A stretch of 64,000 nt of DNA from Polytrichum commune (Eukaryota; Streptophyta; Polytrichopsida; Polytrichales; Polytrichaceae), in contig OX485807.1 in the NCBI GenBank assembly GCA_950295325.1, positions 37,602,440 through 37,666,439 of the forward strand, in the 5' to 3' direction. Both the position numbers and the translations under genes were made by a program. Shown in pieces: positions 1 through 10,899 of the stretch. Within the stretch, counting starts at the first letter, position 1. Each line of letters begins with the position of its first letter. The notes below the pieces were generated by a model, which saw nothing but the letters and a program-made list of their open reading frames with translations, was not told the DNA's origin and made no database searches.

Positions 1-448
1 ATAGAAACTCTTCTTGAGAATATTCTAGGTGTATTTAAATCATGTGTTGATTAATTATATGAAATACTTCACAAATATACGCATTACTTCATAGCCCCCC
101 CCCTTAAAAGACCCCTTGTTAGGTTTGTATCCCTACAAGGGAGTAACCCCCTTGGGGCATGAATATGTAATACAATCAATATCTACTGAAGATAATTAGT
201 AAGAATACGCCCCTTAATGTTGTTGTTGATTCATCATGATTCAAGTGGTCAAACTGGGCTCAAAATAGCAATCCCCCGCTCTACAATGATTGTAAGCATT
301 TTCATCCCCTCCCCCTTCCCCTGTTCACCCTCCCCCTTGGTAGGTGTACTTTGTGAACATTGATCCACATATACACTTAACTCTAGCGATATAGTTTTAT
401 TCATACTATCATAAATGGTTGTAATTAATGTGAGTTTTATAGATATTT
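1..448. other. A+T-rich intergenic DNA, no gene seen
   Basis: No reading frame with coding character was found. The stretch carries a run of about ten C near position 95 and several C-rich, pyrimidine-biased patches (295-345). It ends at the left edge of the long inverted repeat. It looks like decayed repeat DNA, but I cannot assign a family. Confidence 0.5.
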
Positions 449-1080
449 AAGGTAGACGATGCTAATGTGGACACCTCCAACTTTGTGGAATCATCCAACT
501 CATGGATTCGAGCATTAGATGTTTGAGCATGTTAGCAATTGCAAATCAAGACCAGAGAATTTGAAATCGTTGAGATGGGAGTTGAGGAAGGTGATGATCT
601 AGGCTCCGGAATCAAAGATTCTCTACTTTCCAATGTGGTGTCATAAGGGAGAACTCTTTAATCGTTCAATGTTTGTGTAAGTGGACAACATCATTAGCAG
701 ATTATGCATGGGCCATTTGCTATGAAAACCAAGTTTAATGCCGATATAGGTTATGTCGTGTCTCTAAAGTGGTCACATGTAAGATAAAATGTTGGTGAAT
801 GTTTTTTTCATCATAGAATACCCACAATACAAGTTGGTCGGCACCTCACATCCACATGCCGCTTCATGCACAAAAATCAAGCATGTCATAGCTTGGTGGA
901 TAGCACTCCTAATCGTGGATGATGATGGGTGTAGTTTGACTTTTGCAAATGTGACTAACCCAAAAATCATCAAGGTGGTGGCTGAATCACCATATATTAC
1001 TCCCCCACTGAATTAAAGTGATTGTACCGCCGATTAGGAGCCAAAAATAGGTGTCTCATGTGCCTTACATCGTTATATAC
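449..1080 (+). repeat. Left arm of the long inverted repeat
   Basis: This pairs with 3430-3990 on the other strand. Similarity is strongest from the outer edge to about 980, where GTGGATAGCACTCCTAA and CATCCACATGCCGC-like blocks match. It weakens toward the interior but can be traced to GATTAGGAGCCAA near 1035. Confidence 0.7.
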
Positions 1081-1758
1081 AATTAGTGTTAACCTCGCAA
1101 ACAAGATGACTCATTACCCATGCATATAACCTTGGGCCAAACCATATTACAAGAATTTATAACTTTGTCCATCCATCCATTTAGCAATTATGGTAAAGTA
1201 AATGCTGAAGAAACCAAGATCTTTGACATTACTGCAAGACATAGCCAACAAACTATGGAACTTCAATTAGAGAAAGTGGTCCATGGATTGCATAGGGGTT
1301 GCATGGCATGTTGTCCTAGCCAACATCCCAAAAAATGCCACCAATGGGAACCGAAGTTGGATTCAAGTTGTGTCAATTAGACCCATGAGGAAGTTATAAT
1401 TCATCATGCTCGTGGTTTCATAACATTACGTAGTTCCTTGGTTGCGTTCCTTGGGACTATGTATTGAATGAGCATAATTACCCTTTAAAGTATAGATTCC
1501 CCATCTACGTTGTTTACATGTAAGGTTATGACAAACATCCGTTATTCGCATCCTTTTTCTTTAAAAGGACCATAATCTAGATGTTTAGTAATGTTATGTT
1601 GCATAGCCCTCATTGTCCACACATCCAACAATAATGAGAGGCTCACTAAACAATCCAATGGAATGAACAAGATTTAACAAATATAAAATTAAAGGGTGCA
1701 CCACATCAACCACATATTAATACCTGGGTAGACACACACACACTATATCAAATTGGTA

Positions 1759-2043
1759 CTCCCTCCGTCCTGAAACGATTGTCCCACCTCCTGGATTTTT
1801 TTGGTCCCATAATGATCGTTAGGTTTATCTACCTGGCTAGAAATTTGAGGCTCAAAGTCAATTATTTTCGCACCAAACTTTCATCATCAAAAAGTCTTTT
1901 GTCACCGCAACTTCAGGGGACATTTTGGAGTCGTAGTTGTTTTCTATGTTAAGAGTCGTACTTACAACTACTCGATCAACAGTCAGCGGACCTGAATCAC
2001 GCCAAAGTTAGAAACACGGACAATCATTTTGGGACGGATGGAG
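1759..2043. mobile_element. Stowaway MITE (Tc1/mariner-type, non-autonomous)
   Basis: The 5' end reads CTCCCTCCGTCCTGAAACGA and the 3' end, reverse-complemented, reads CTCCATCCGTCCCAAAATGA. These are the classic Stowaway termini. The element is 285 bp and flanked by a TA dinucleotide on both sides (1757-1758 and 2044-2045), the expected target duplication. It has no coding capacity and would need a mariner-like transposase in trans. The two termini differ at only a few positions, so it is fairly well preserved compared with its surroundings. Confidence 0.93.
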
Positions 2044-3429
2044 TACCACCATGAACCAAAGAAGTTTCTCACAAGTAATGTGTCTCCTTGGAGATTTAAA
2101 AAATGATAAATTTACTTAGAGAAACTATGAGATCAAAGAGCATAACTTAGTACCTCCCTCAATAATTAGTACATGATCGATTGATACCATGGCAATTGTA
2201 ACACTGTCCACAAACTATTGCTTGGCTGACGATGGAGACTCACCAAGTGGGTATTTTATTAAAACCGAAATTTCTTATACCACATGTGGTTTTTGATTAG
2301 TAGTAGCGTGTAGATGATCCACTAGGAGTGAGACTTAAAAAAGTGTTTAAAAAGTATATACCCGTCCGGGCCAACATAGACCCGAGTGACGGTTAAGGAC
2401 TTGTCCACGAATTCAATCATCCCCGAGCATATAACTTGATTGATACCAAAAACTTGTCATATCAACCACATACTTGGAGACTTGGTTGACACGGAGCTTT
2501 GAAACCTTGGTTGGGTTCGGACTTAATCCACACGTGCTCATAGAATGTGTTTTTTTTTTCATTCTCAGTTTTATAATATAAGCGATCGGAGTTTTCTTTG
2601 CATAAACAAAACATATCATACGTCAAGGACCACACTTAAAGTCATTGTTTGGGACACGTTTAGGGGTGTGATTATTTTGCGTATTTGCATGAATGTTTTT
2701 CTCTAATAAGGACATGATTGTTGAGCTTATTTGTAGTAGAGCTTGGAGTGACACCATCCATGTGAGGATGACGATTAGGAGTTGGATTATGGAATATGAT
2801 GAGCTTAATTGGAAGTGCAAATTAGGCATCCATAGAAGCAGAAATGTTCACATTTGGTGTGTTGGTGAGGTGCCTTTGTAAGGACGGCTTCTCTCTCACC
2901 TTCAATGGGAGTTATCCCTCCCCTTTTCATCAACTACGATGGTTCCTTTATCAAAGGAACCAAATAGTTGGAATTTCATTTTAATTCTTTACGCGCAAAA
3001 GAAATATGTGCCTGATATCGAAACCGCCACAAAGAGTAATACTCGGGGTGAATTATCATGACATTGGTTGGGGGAGAAAGGTCAAAACGTCGTGCAACAA
3101 TGGATAACGGTGAATCAACTCCTAAATTTGGGGTCCGAAACCCCAATTAAGTATAGTGGGATCCAATTGAGATTAATAGTAACAACCTTGGAAGTGACAA
3201 GTATTTACTGCACCCTCCATGGTAAGTGTTCTGAAATGAAATCCCAACACTTGTAGGGGACTGGATTGGAGGCCAACCGGGACATAAATCAATAAGTACA
3301 TTTGAAAAAACAAGGCGCCCTCATCCAATTGACATAATATCAAGTGTATTCTACCCCGTTATCCCTCGTAGGTATGCCACTAATAGGTTAACTTATCGTA
3401 GTGTCAAAGTTTGCATCCATAGCAGTGGG

Positions 3430-3990
3430 ATGCAATATTGCCGCCCATGAGGTAGATAAGGCTAATTCGGTTAGCTTCCTTGACTAGGCACTTATTGTTG
3501 GCTCCTAATTGGTGGTACACTTGCTCTAATTTGTTGGGTTAGAAATGCATGGTGATTTAGCCGCCTTAATGATATTAACGTCAATCACCTTTGCAAAAAC
3601 CAAACTACACCCACCATCCTCCATGTTTAGGAGTGCTATCCACTAAGCTATGACATGCTTGATTTTTATGGGTGAGGTGGAAAATTAGGAGGCGGGATGT
3701 GGATGTGAGGTGTTGACCAACTTGTATTGTGGGTAGTCTATAATGAAAGCCAATTCGACAACATTTTATCTTACATGTGACCACTTTAGAGAGTTGGCTT
3801 TCATATTGGGAAGCATAGAATCTTTGACTCAAGAGCCTAGATCAACACATTCCTCAACTCCGGTTTCAACGATTTCAAATTCTTGGTCTTGATTTGCAAA
3901 TGCTACCCTGCTCAAGCTTCTAATGCTCGAGTACGTCAGGTGGATGATTCCACAAAGCTGGAGGTGTCCACATTAGCCTCATCTATCTTA
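3430..3990 (-). repeat. Right arm of the long inverted repeat
   Basis: This is the reverse complement of the left arm. Both arms contain the same degenerate reading frame (791-975 on plus, 3605-3780 on minus). That shared frame is a shadow of common ancestry, not evidence of a gene. Confidence 0.7.
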
Positions 3991-4112
3991 CACTAAACGA
4001 CTAGGTTGCCATTTGAGACACCACACAACTTGTCCCCTTTTACTAAACCAACTTTTATGTCAAAACCAAGTGTGTGAGGAGCACCGCAATCCTACTACAC
4101 CGTTTATCATAT

Positions 4113-4300
4113 TAGTGTCATTTACTATTCAAAGTTATGCAATGTTATAACTTTTTGCTAAGCATGTAACTTTGTTTCCAAATAAAGTTATTCATGTTTT
4201 ATATCGTTTATACAACCCATTTGATCTTTGTTGGTAAGACATGAAACCTACAGCGAGAGAAGTTATAGCCTTGCATAATTCCAAATAGCAAGTGACACAA
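4113..4300. mobile_element. Hairpin MITE family A, copy 1 (inverted relative to copies 2 and 3)
   Basis: The terminal inverted repeats are TAGTGTCATTTACTATTC at the left and, reverse-complemented, TTGTGTCACTTGCTATTTGG at the right. The 188-bp length and the subterminal GCAATG/ATAACTT blocks match the copies at 22,996 and 27,439 when this one is reverse-complemented. The family is not one I can name. The element is short, non-coding and able to fold on itself. Confidence 0.7.
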
Positions 4301-4407
4301 ACGGCCGGTTTAGACTACAGTGAAGAAGTGCACCGGTTGGTCAAGAATTTGAACCCAAGACAACGTTATATGAGGCAATAGTTGGTATGGCAGACAAGAT
4401 GGGAAAA

Positions 4408-4430
4408 TTATTATTATTATTATTATTATA
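4408..4430. repeat. (TTA)n microsatellite
   Basis: About seven uninterrupted ATT/TTA triplets are followed by an A run. This is a simple repeat of no evident function. Confidence 0.9.
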
Positions 4431-5078
4431 AAAAAACCTCAAAGTTGGAGTTCTCCAAAGGCCAAGTTTCTTGTCCGAGGGTTTTGAAGTTGCCCAAGAA
4501 ACTCGACCTCCAGAGTACTCCTTGAGCCAAAAATGTTGCCATGTTGACAACCATGTCATTCTTCCATCCATGCTTGAAATTCTCCACCGGGAAAGCCTTG
4601 GCTGCAGTGTAACCCTAACCAGTGAAGAACCCATTTCGTAGCCAATTGTATTGCTCCTCTCCCACAACTTTCTTGACCCATGCACTTGTTCACCGTTGTG
4701 CAAACCGGCCCTAAATAGCATGAAATGGAATGGTGTAAGTTAGTGGGAGAGTGGAGGTGCAGACCAGGTCATGGAGATAGAAGAAGAAGTCGCTCGCGAG
4801 TCTCGAGCTCCGCTTCCAAGGTGGTGGGAATGAAGACTCTGTGGTATAACTTACTTAACTTAATTACTGCACTGCATGCAGTGGCCTGGCCCTTTATTGT
4901 TGTTTTATTTGTTTTATTTATATCAGTGATGATGTTATTTAGTAATTCAAGAAGATCTCTGGTGCAGTGGGAGTAAGAATAAATAATAATGGGTGGCATG
5001 TGGTCCACACCTGAAGGCCGCTGTGGCTGTCTGTCCCACACGCTTCCTCTGTCCCCTCTACACACGGCTCCACACTTA

Positions 5079-5656
5079 GGCCCGCTTCACACACAAGGCT
5101 GAAGGCCCATGACCATGGCAAATGTACGAGCTCTCATTGGTCGAAGAGGCGGAGACTGGCCGAGTTCACTTCACACTAGGAGGTGAAGGCCTAAAGGTCC
5201 AAAGACAAGTTCGTGGATGAAGAGAAGTCTACATGGAGTCTTACATGGCAGGTTGTGTATAAGGGTGAATGGTCTACTGGAATTTGCGTCACGCCCACCT
5301 CCAAGAGGTGGTCCAGATGCAAATTCCAAGAGACTGTGACTTTACAAAAAATAAAGAAATACCAATAGGACAAATTGCAGGGCAGATTCTAGGGGAGACA
5401 AACACCGCCAAGTGATTCTCTTAAATTGATAGAGTTTGAGACATATTGTATATTAAACCAAAACCTTCCATGTTTTCCCGCCGACAAAATATGCAATGGT
5501 CCCACAACATGGTCCATTCTCACTTCACACTATGCTTGAGGGCCCATGACTGCATAAAAAAAACTTTCCCAACACCCATGGTGCAACCTTTGGATGAAAG
5601 TCAAGGGTCCTCACCATTACAAGGTCACGGCTGTTGGTTCATGTGTGAAGTGGCCC
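5079..5656. mobile_element. Tourist/Harbinger-like foldback MITE, copy 1
   Basis: The left end reads GGCCCGCTTCACACACAAGG and the right end, reverse-complemented, reads GGGCCACTTCACACATGAAC. Both sides carry TTA (5076-5078 and 5657-5659), the 3-bp target duplication expected of PIF/Harbinger elements. The interior repeats the family's phrases in both orientations: (C)ACTTCACACTA, GGAGGTGAAGGCC, and CCACCTCCAAGAGGTGGT, which is itself a palindrome. It has no coding capacity. The classification rests on the terminal GGGCC and the TTA duplication only. Confidence 0.8.
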
Positions 5657-5674
5657 TTAGTTATGTGGTCCTTA

Positions 5675-6175
5675 GGGCCACTTCACACACGGGCCAAGAG
5701 CTGTGACCATGAAAGTGTGAGAGCCCAAAAGAATGTGTCCAAAGGCCGTCCCAACACAACCTCCAAAATCATGTAGTATGGTCACGTACCCTCAAGTGTA
5801 GTGTGAAGTCATATGTTACCGGGCCCTCAACCAAATGCTATTTCAATGAATTTTTATTTATGCGGGTCCTCACACTTGATAAACTAGAATAAATCAACGA
5901 TTGCAAGCGTTCGGAGTGCCATGGTCTCCCAGTTTTGTGTTTAGGCCTACCTCCAAGTGGTGGTTTTTGAACATAGTCCAAGTGGCCATGAAACATTATC
6001 CATTTTATGCCATGTAGGAATCCATGTAGACTTTACATCCAGCTTGCATTCACATACTCCGTTGGTCCCTCAAGCGTACTGTAAAGCAAACTTGGACCGG
6101 CTCCGCCTTTTCCACCAATGAGAGTGCTTGAAGTGTAATGGTCGCGGGCTCTCAGTCTCATGGGTGAAGTGGCCC
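5675..6175. mobile_element. Tourist/Harbinger-like foldback MITE, copy 2
   Basis: This begins 18 bases after copy 1 ends, again directly after TTA (5672-5674), with GGGCCACTTCACACACGGGC. It ends at GGTGAAGTGGCCC followed by TTTTA, so the right-hand duplication is imperfect. The interior is close to the reverse complement of the 12,078 copy (AAGCACTCTCATTGGTGG-type and GTAAAGTCTACATGGATTCC-type blocks). The two elements therefore sit nearly head to tail and were probably inserted independently. Confidence 0.78.
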
Positions 6176-7970
6176 TTTTATGTTCACAAACTTGTGTGCC
6201 GCTCAATGCTCAAGTGTATATTTATTGGACTATAATCTTGATCAGTAACTAAAATTTTATTTTATAAATTTATCATAATTTCTTGAAGTTCTATGATATT
6301 AAATTGATTATAAAACATCATGAAAATTACGAAATATTGTTACCATATTTATACAATTTTATAAATTATTAGCACAAACTTTTCTTTTAGGTACAATAGA
6401 AATTGAGCTCTTGAAAGTTGATTTTCAAGGCGATCTAATAAAATCACAATACGCTCCATGTTGTTTAGGATTAAACATGAATCATGGGAAAACTTGAAAT
6501 GAGAAATTTGTTATAACGTTATTACACAACTACACATTGGTCTCTTTGCAAAGAGAAGAGGATGCGATTAAAAAAAACTTTTATAATTTATAATTGCTTG
6601 TTGAGAAGTTCACAAGACACAACTTAGTTCATTAAAGGGAAATTATGTTCATGTGATACACGGTCTCACATAACGCAACCAAGAAATTGTGTAATGTTAT
6701 GTGTGTATATGTATTGGAAGGAATGCATATAGATCTATAAAACCCAAGGGATGAAAGGAACCCACAATCAAAGGAATCATCAAGGTTGTGAGCAATACGG
6801 GGGTTGGGGGGGGGGGGGTGAATGCCAAGAGTCCATGCATTGTGGCAAATGAGTTCAACAACCATATCCTCATCAGTGATAACTTTTATGGGTTTTTTTT
6901 TTAAAATTGTTGTTGTTGTTGTTGTTAGACAGAAGGCCAATAAAGTCAACGTCAAAGCATTAAAAACCAAGAAAACACGTCCACATCGAGGAAAGGCAGG
7001 GCCCCTCGGACGTGAAACACCGCCACGTAAAGAGTAACAACAACTTTTCTAGGCTTTAAACGTGCCAAATAATAGCATTTGGAGCATGTCCTAAGCAAAC
7101 CCCTCATGCATGGACCTGCTTACTCAAATTAAGTAAGCTCGTGTCTCAAATTAACTTAGAGTGCTCGAGGTTTCAACTTGACCGTTTGACCTTTCTACCA
7201 GGCTTATTATAACGCTTAGGCCGGAATCACTCTAAAGAAGGGTTCCATGATATGCTTTTATGATATAATATTTGGATTCACTTAATTAGGCTCAATAGTT
7301 GGAATGCATATAAATAGTTGTGAAAGGAGAAGGAATTAACTTAAGTATTATTATATGAATTAGCTAAAAATGGTTCAATATTTTAAGTTATGTTTAAGAA
7401 TGAAAAAGGTCCTTTCAAATGATAAGTCACCAAAATTAAAACCTCGAAGTTAATGAGGATATTTTGATATATTTAACTTTCAAGTAAATTACATGCTTTA
7501 GTGACAGTTTCACTTCGGGAGTGACTTCCCAATCAATTGTTTGTCTACTAAGTGGAAGTGAACATATATATTGGATTTTTGAACTTTGAGGGCAAGGTGC
7601 ACTCAATAAGAGTTTTGTGGAAAAATGGCCTTCAAGAATGCAGGGGCAATTTTTTCTCAAAGTTGGACCGGGTGGGCAATGTTTTTAGTCGGGTTCATAA
7701 ACTTTCGTCAAGGGTTGCGGATCATGGGGCCCAGTCCTTATCCCAATAGAAACCCCTCCCCCTTAAAGTTCGTAGGGGGAGGTTTAATGTCCGCCATGTT
7801 GGACACTCAACATGTGCATACTCATGAATATCAATTGTGTTTTACATTGTAAATTTTTATTTCTGGATACTTGGTAATGAGAAGCAATTTGATATACAAA
7901 AATATGGCCAAAAATACACAATCTCCTTTCTTTCAGAATATTGAACACAATCCCAACATATTTTTAATAG
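6176..7970. other. Non-coding, repeat-derived DNA
   Basis: A strongly A+T-rich part (6230-6640) is followed by a block (6520-6740) that has a diverged relative at about 14,740-14,960. A (GTT)n tract (6908-6926) and a 13-base G run (6806-6818) lie beside a reverse-strand sequence whose translation resembles that of 2693-2760 (both contain VELIC...AW), pointing to an old dispersed element. No intact gene is visible. The reading frames at 7436-7750 have no recognised motif. Confidence 0.5.
6806..6818 (+). repeat. Homopolymer G tract (13 G)
   Basis: An uninterrupted run of 13 G, one of several long G or C homopolymers in the window (see also 8667, 24,984 and 50,796). The exact length may be affected by sequencing. 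Confidence 0.85.
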
Positions 7971-7974
7971 ATCA

Positions 7975-8340
7975 CAATACACTATAAGCTCCTTGATATC
8001 ATGCATGTGGCAACCAAAGTGCACGTGATATTAAGGAGGTTTGTAGTGTTAACATGTATGTATGATAATAGGGAATTAGTGCAACATGTGATATTATGGC
8101 ATAACACAAAGTCAACAATGCATTGATGACAATAACTACAATGATGACAATGTGATGTGTGCGAGCGTGTGGTTTGAATTCTTTGGTGGTTTATTTTAAT
8201 GTCAAAATCCATGATATATGGGAAGGAAATGTGACAACAAGGGGTGACATTTGAACTGTGAACATCCGTTCCCTAGAGTTGCGGGATATAAGAGAAGGAG
8301 TGACATTAAGGAGATTGATGTTATGGAGTTTAGAGTGCAG
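7975..8340 (-). repeat. Inverted repeat pair B, left arm
   Basis: The reverse complement of this segment matches 9485-9845 closely across its length. Shared blocks are CTCTTATATCCC, AGGGAACGGATGTTC, TTGACATTAAAATAAACCAC and AATTCAAACCACACGCTCGC. The arms are about 1.1 kb apart. They contain no convincing open reading frame. A shared frame reading DIKINHQ.IQTTRS occurs in both and reflects common origin. Confidence 0.8.
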
Positions 8341-8440
8341 TGTATTGAAGGTCATTTCAAATTAGTCGACAACAAACCTATAGGAGGTCAAGTTTTTTTT
8401 ATGTTGGATGGATGAGAAGTAAATTTGTATACGTTAATGC
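8341..8440 (+). repeat. Dispersed repeat C, copy 1
   Basis: Contains CAACAAACCTATAGG...TATGTTGGATGGATGAGAAG. Related copies in the same orientation lie at 9848-9990 and 28,985-29,090. The last two end in a shared TTCCTCTCTCC. The family is unidentified. It may be the end of a larger element. Confidence 0.55.
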
Positions 8441-8666
8441 CCTTTCTATGGGTTGGATTTCCACCCCTTTGAGCTAGGTCCCACCAACATTGCCAAGGTA
8501 AAAGAGGGCCTAGTAGTAATAGAACTCCCATAGATTTGTAAGTAAATGATCTTAATTGGGTTCCAACAAGCTACTTTAGGGCTTTGGGTGTTAATTGTGG
8601 GCTAAATTGTGTAAACTAAACTCCATGCTGCAATATAAAATTGATTGTGTTTTCAACTTGAGTAAT

Positions 8667-8682
8667 GGGGGGGGGGGGGGGG
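8667..8682 (+). repeat. Homopolymer G tract (16 G)
   Basis: An uninterrupted G run within a short diverged duplication: the GGGCTTTGGGTGTTAATTG-type phrase at 8578 recurs near 8820 as GGGGTCTTTGATGTTGATT. No gene is associated. Confidence 0.85.
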
Positions 8683-8840
8683 CTGTTCAAAGATGTGGGT
8701 GTCTAACCCCTAGCATGATTAACGAGGCCAAGGCTAGACAACATCACCAAGGTGACGGGGATCTAGTCAAATTAGAACTTGTGATTAACTCATCTTTAGT
8801 GCATATTCTAAACTAATTTGGGGTCTTTGATGTTGATTAC

Positions 8841-9484
8841 GGGGTCGAATTGTCTCCAAAAAAAAAACCTATGATATCATTGATTGCATTATGCCTTTAG
8901 CAATGTTAACAAAGGCCTAACTCAAAGAGGTGGATGTCTAGCCTTGGTTGCGAAATGATAATTTGTATTAAATTCTTGGCAATTAACGCTATATAGGCAA
9001 TTTCCAAGGTTTATCTAATAGACTTTAACCACCGTGACCAAGCTACGTGCTAAGTTTAAGTTACATTGACTCTCAGAAGTGAGTTGGTAACTCACTACAT
9101 CAATTCCAAAGTCTCGTGTCTATTGCAAAACTACGCATGAAGAAACATTGATTTGAAGAGAACTATATACATTGACTCGATTTTGTAACCTACAAATCAA
9201 TAATTTGTCCACCCTCCTTCAGAAGCTAAAACAACTTGGATAAGATTGGGCATGCTATGATAGGATTTTTTGACATTGCTCACGAATGATTGAATGGGAT
9301 GAGGTTTGCACACGCTCTTACAATTGAAGCATTCCTTTGGTTCATGTTGGATACTAATTTAATTTCCATTTCACAAGTGCCCACACATGCTCAATTGGAA
9401 TTAGGTCAGGTGATCGAGGAGCCCAAGTAAGTACGTCAAAGTTTTGCATTGACAATCATTGGTTGACTAATTTTGCAGTATGTT
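8841..9484. other. Spacer of inverted pair B, no gene seen
   Basis: A+T-rich DNA with no reading frame of coding character. It carries a diverged second copy of a phrase from 8578-8720 (TGGATGTCTAGCC...) and nothing else I recognise. Confidence 0.45.
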
Positions 9485-9845
9485 TAGGATGTCACACCCT
9501 AACCTCTGCACTGTCACCCTTTGTAATATCTCTCCCTCTCTTATATCCCAAAACCCTAGGGAACGGATGTTCTCAATTCAAATGTCACTCCTTGTTATCA
9601 CATTTCCCTCCCACACATCATGGGGGTTTGACATTAAAATAAACCACCAAGGAATTCAAACCACACGCTCGCTCACATCACATTGTCGTCATTGTAACTA
9701 TCATCATTGTTGACTTTCCGTAATTCCATAATGTCACATGCTACTCTACTTCTCTTTCATCACGCACCCATGTTAACATCACATAACTCCATGATATCAC
9801 ATGCACTTCGATTACCACAAGCGTGATATTACGGAGTGTAAAGTG
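9485..9845 (+). repeat. Inverted repeat pair B, right arm
   Basis: This is the counterpart of 7975-8340 in the opposite orientation. The high identity suggests two insertions of one family or the arms of one foldback element. Both arms also contain repeated ATGATATCACATG/TAATGTCACATG motifs. Confidence 0.8.
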
Positions 9846-9847
9846 TA

Positions 9848-9990
9848 CTTACAGATCTTCAAAGCTATTTCCGGTGTCAAATCCACTCTATAACAAACCT
9901 CCGGACTTCATACTAATAAAAGGCTTTTGGTTTAATGTTGGATGAATGAGAGGCTTTTACGTTCACATATGATGATAAATTCCCTCTCTC
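9848..9990 (+). repeat. Dispersed repeat C, copy 2
   Basis: Shares ATAACAAACCTCC, TTAATGTTGGATGAATGAGAGG and AAATTCCCTCTCTCC with the copies at 8341 and 28,985. It directly abuts the right arm of inverted pair B, as copy 1 abuts the left arm. Confidence 0.55.
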
Positions 9991-10170
9991 CATCCGGCCA
10001 TGGCCATTTCAGCCGAGCCTTGGCCCGTGTGCATATCCCTTAAAACAGTAGGCACGTACACAACTGCCTTGCCATGTCACCCAATCCACATACACAGCTC
10101 CTCGGGTCACTTAACCAATTAGAGGGAAAATTCCATAATAAGTCAATAAGCTGCCGTGGCCGATCGAGCC

Positions 10171-10182
10171 TCTCTCTCTCTC

Positions 10183-10221
<39 letters not shown>
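10171..10221. repeat. Compound (TC)n-(TA)n microsatellite
   Basis: A TC run (10,171-10,183) is joined through a short TTTATT linker to about 16 TA units. The reading frame across it on the minus strand, with an alternating Ile-Tyr stretch, is an artefact of the repeat. Confidence 0.93.
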
Positions 10222-10227
<6 letters not shown>

Positions 10228-10689
10228 AGTTATGCAAGTTTGGTCACAAGTTACGGTAGGGGGGACGGATGCCAAGGCTAGATTGAGGGCACATTCATGG
10301 GGACTCGGTCCATTTTTAGGGTTCCAATAACACATGACCATTGGCACACTATCTAACTTTGGAAAGTGTTTCAAAATTCTTAAGTACATACAGTAGTTTG
10401 GGATAGAATATTCCCTCCTTGCCCACATGGCATGGCTTGCCGATTTGTCAAAGTTATGATATGAACACCGATCCCGTCTCACTATTATGATAGTTTAGTG
10501 TCACGTACACTCTTTGCAAAGGGCCTAGATAGATAGAAACCCCGGTCCCTTTTTAGCAAGGAGCCGGCGTGAATAAAGTGTCCGTTCGTAATGCCAATGA
10601 CCCGATGCCCACCGGACAAGGGGACATTGGGACAATACTACTCTCCCCTTTTGAGGATGGACACTATAGTGACACACTATACTAGTTCC

Positions 10690-10890
10690 TAGCTAGCCAC
10701 TAGTGCCTTGAAGATACCGGACATGGTATCCCCCAAAGGGCTTTGAGGTACCCATACAACAAGGTCCAAGGACCCCCCACCATAGTTGGGTGGACTAAGG
10801 TGGTGAGCACCACGCCGGCATGGGGAATAGAACCCACAACCTCCTCATTGGGGGCCATGAGCCCTAACCACCAAGCCAAGGCCCGTGGTG
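10690..10890 (-). mobile_element. tRNA-derived SINE-like element
   Basis: On the minus strand the 5' part contains a box A-like TGGCTTGGTGG (10,868-10,878). About 34 bases further on is a box B-like GGTTCTATTCC (10,824-10,834) followed by GGCGTGGTGC. This is the internal RNA polymerase III promoter layout of tRNA-derived SINEs, with an unrelated body after it (to about 10,700). The cloverleaf cannot be completed, so it is not a functional tRNA. I see no clear A-rich tail or target duplication. The reading frame over it is a by-product. Confidence 0.55.
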
Positions 10891-10899
10891 CCCGCAAAG

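Larger units (their letters stand above)
449..3990. mobile_element. Long inverted-repeat (foldback) element, arms about 550-600 bp
   Basis: The left arm (about 449-1080) and right arm (about 3430-3990) are reverse complements over several hundred bases. Matching blocks include GCTAATGTGGACACCTCCA, AATCAAGACCA, AATTTGAAATCGTTGA, AAGTGGTCACATGTAAGATA and CCCACAATACAAGTTGGTC. The arms meet the interior at equivalent points, so this is a palindromic element of about 3.5 kb. Long terminal inverted repeats of this size are known from foldback and Mutator-like plant elements. I see no convincing transposase between the arms: the reading frames at 1120-1380 and 3068-3256 have no recognised motif. A separate Stowaway MITE (1759-2043) lies inside it and so arrived later. 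No clear 9-bp target duplication is visible. Confidence 0.7.

Noticed and set aside
10111-10482. 123-codon minus-strand frame
   Set aside because: It crosses the TA/TC microsatellite, which produces an alternating Ile-Tyr run; no motif elsewhere.
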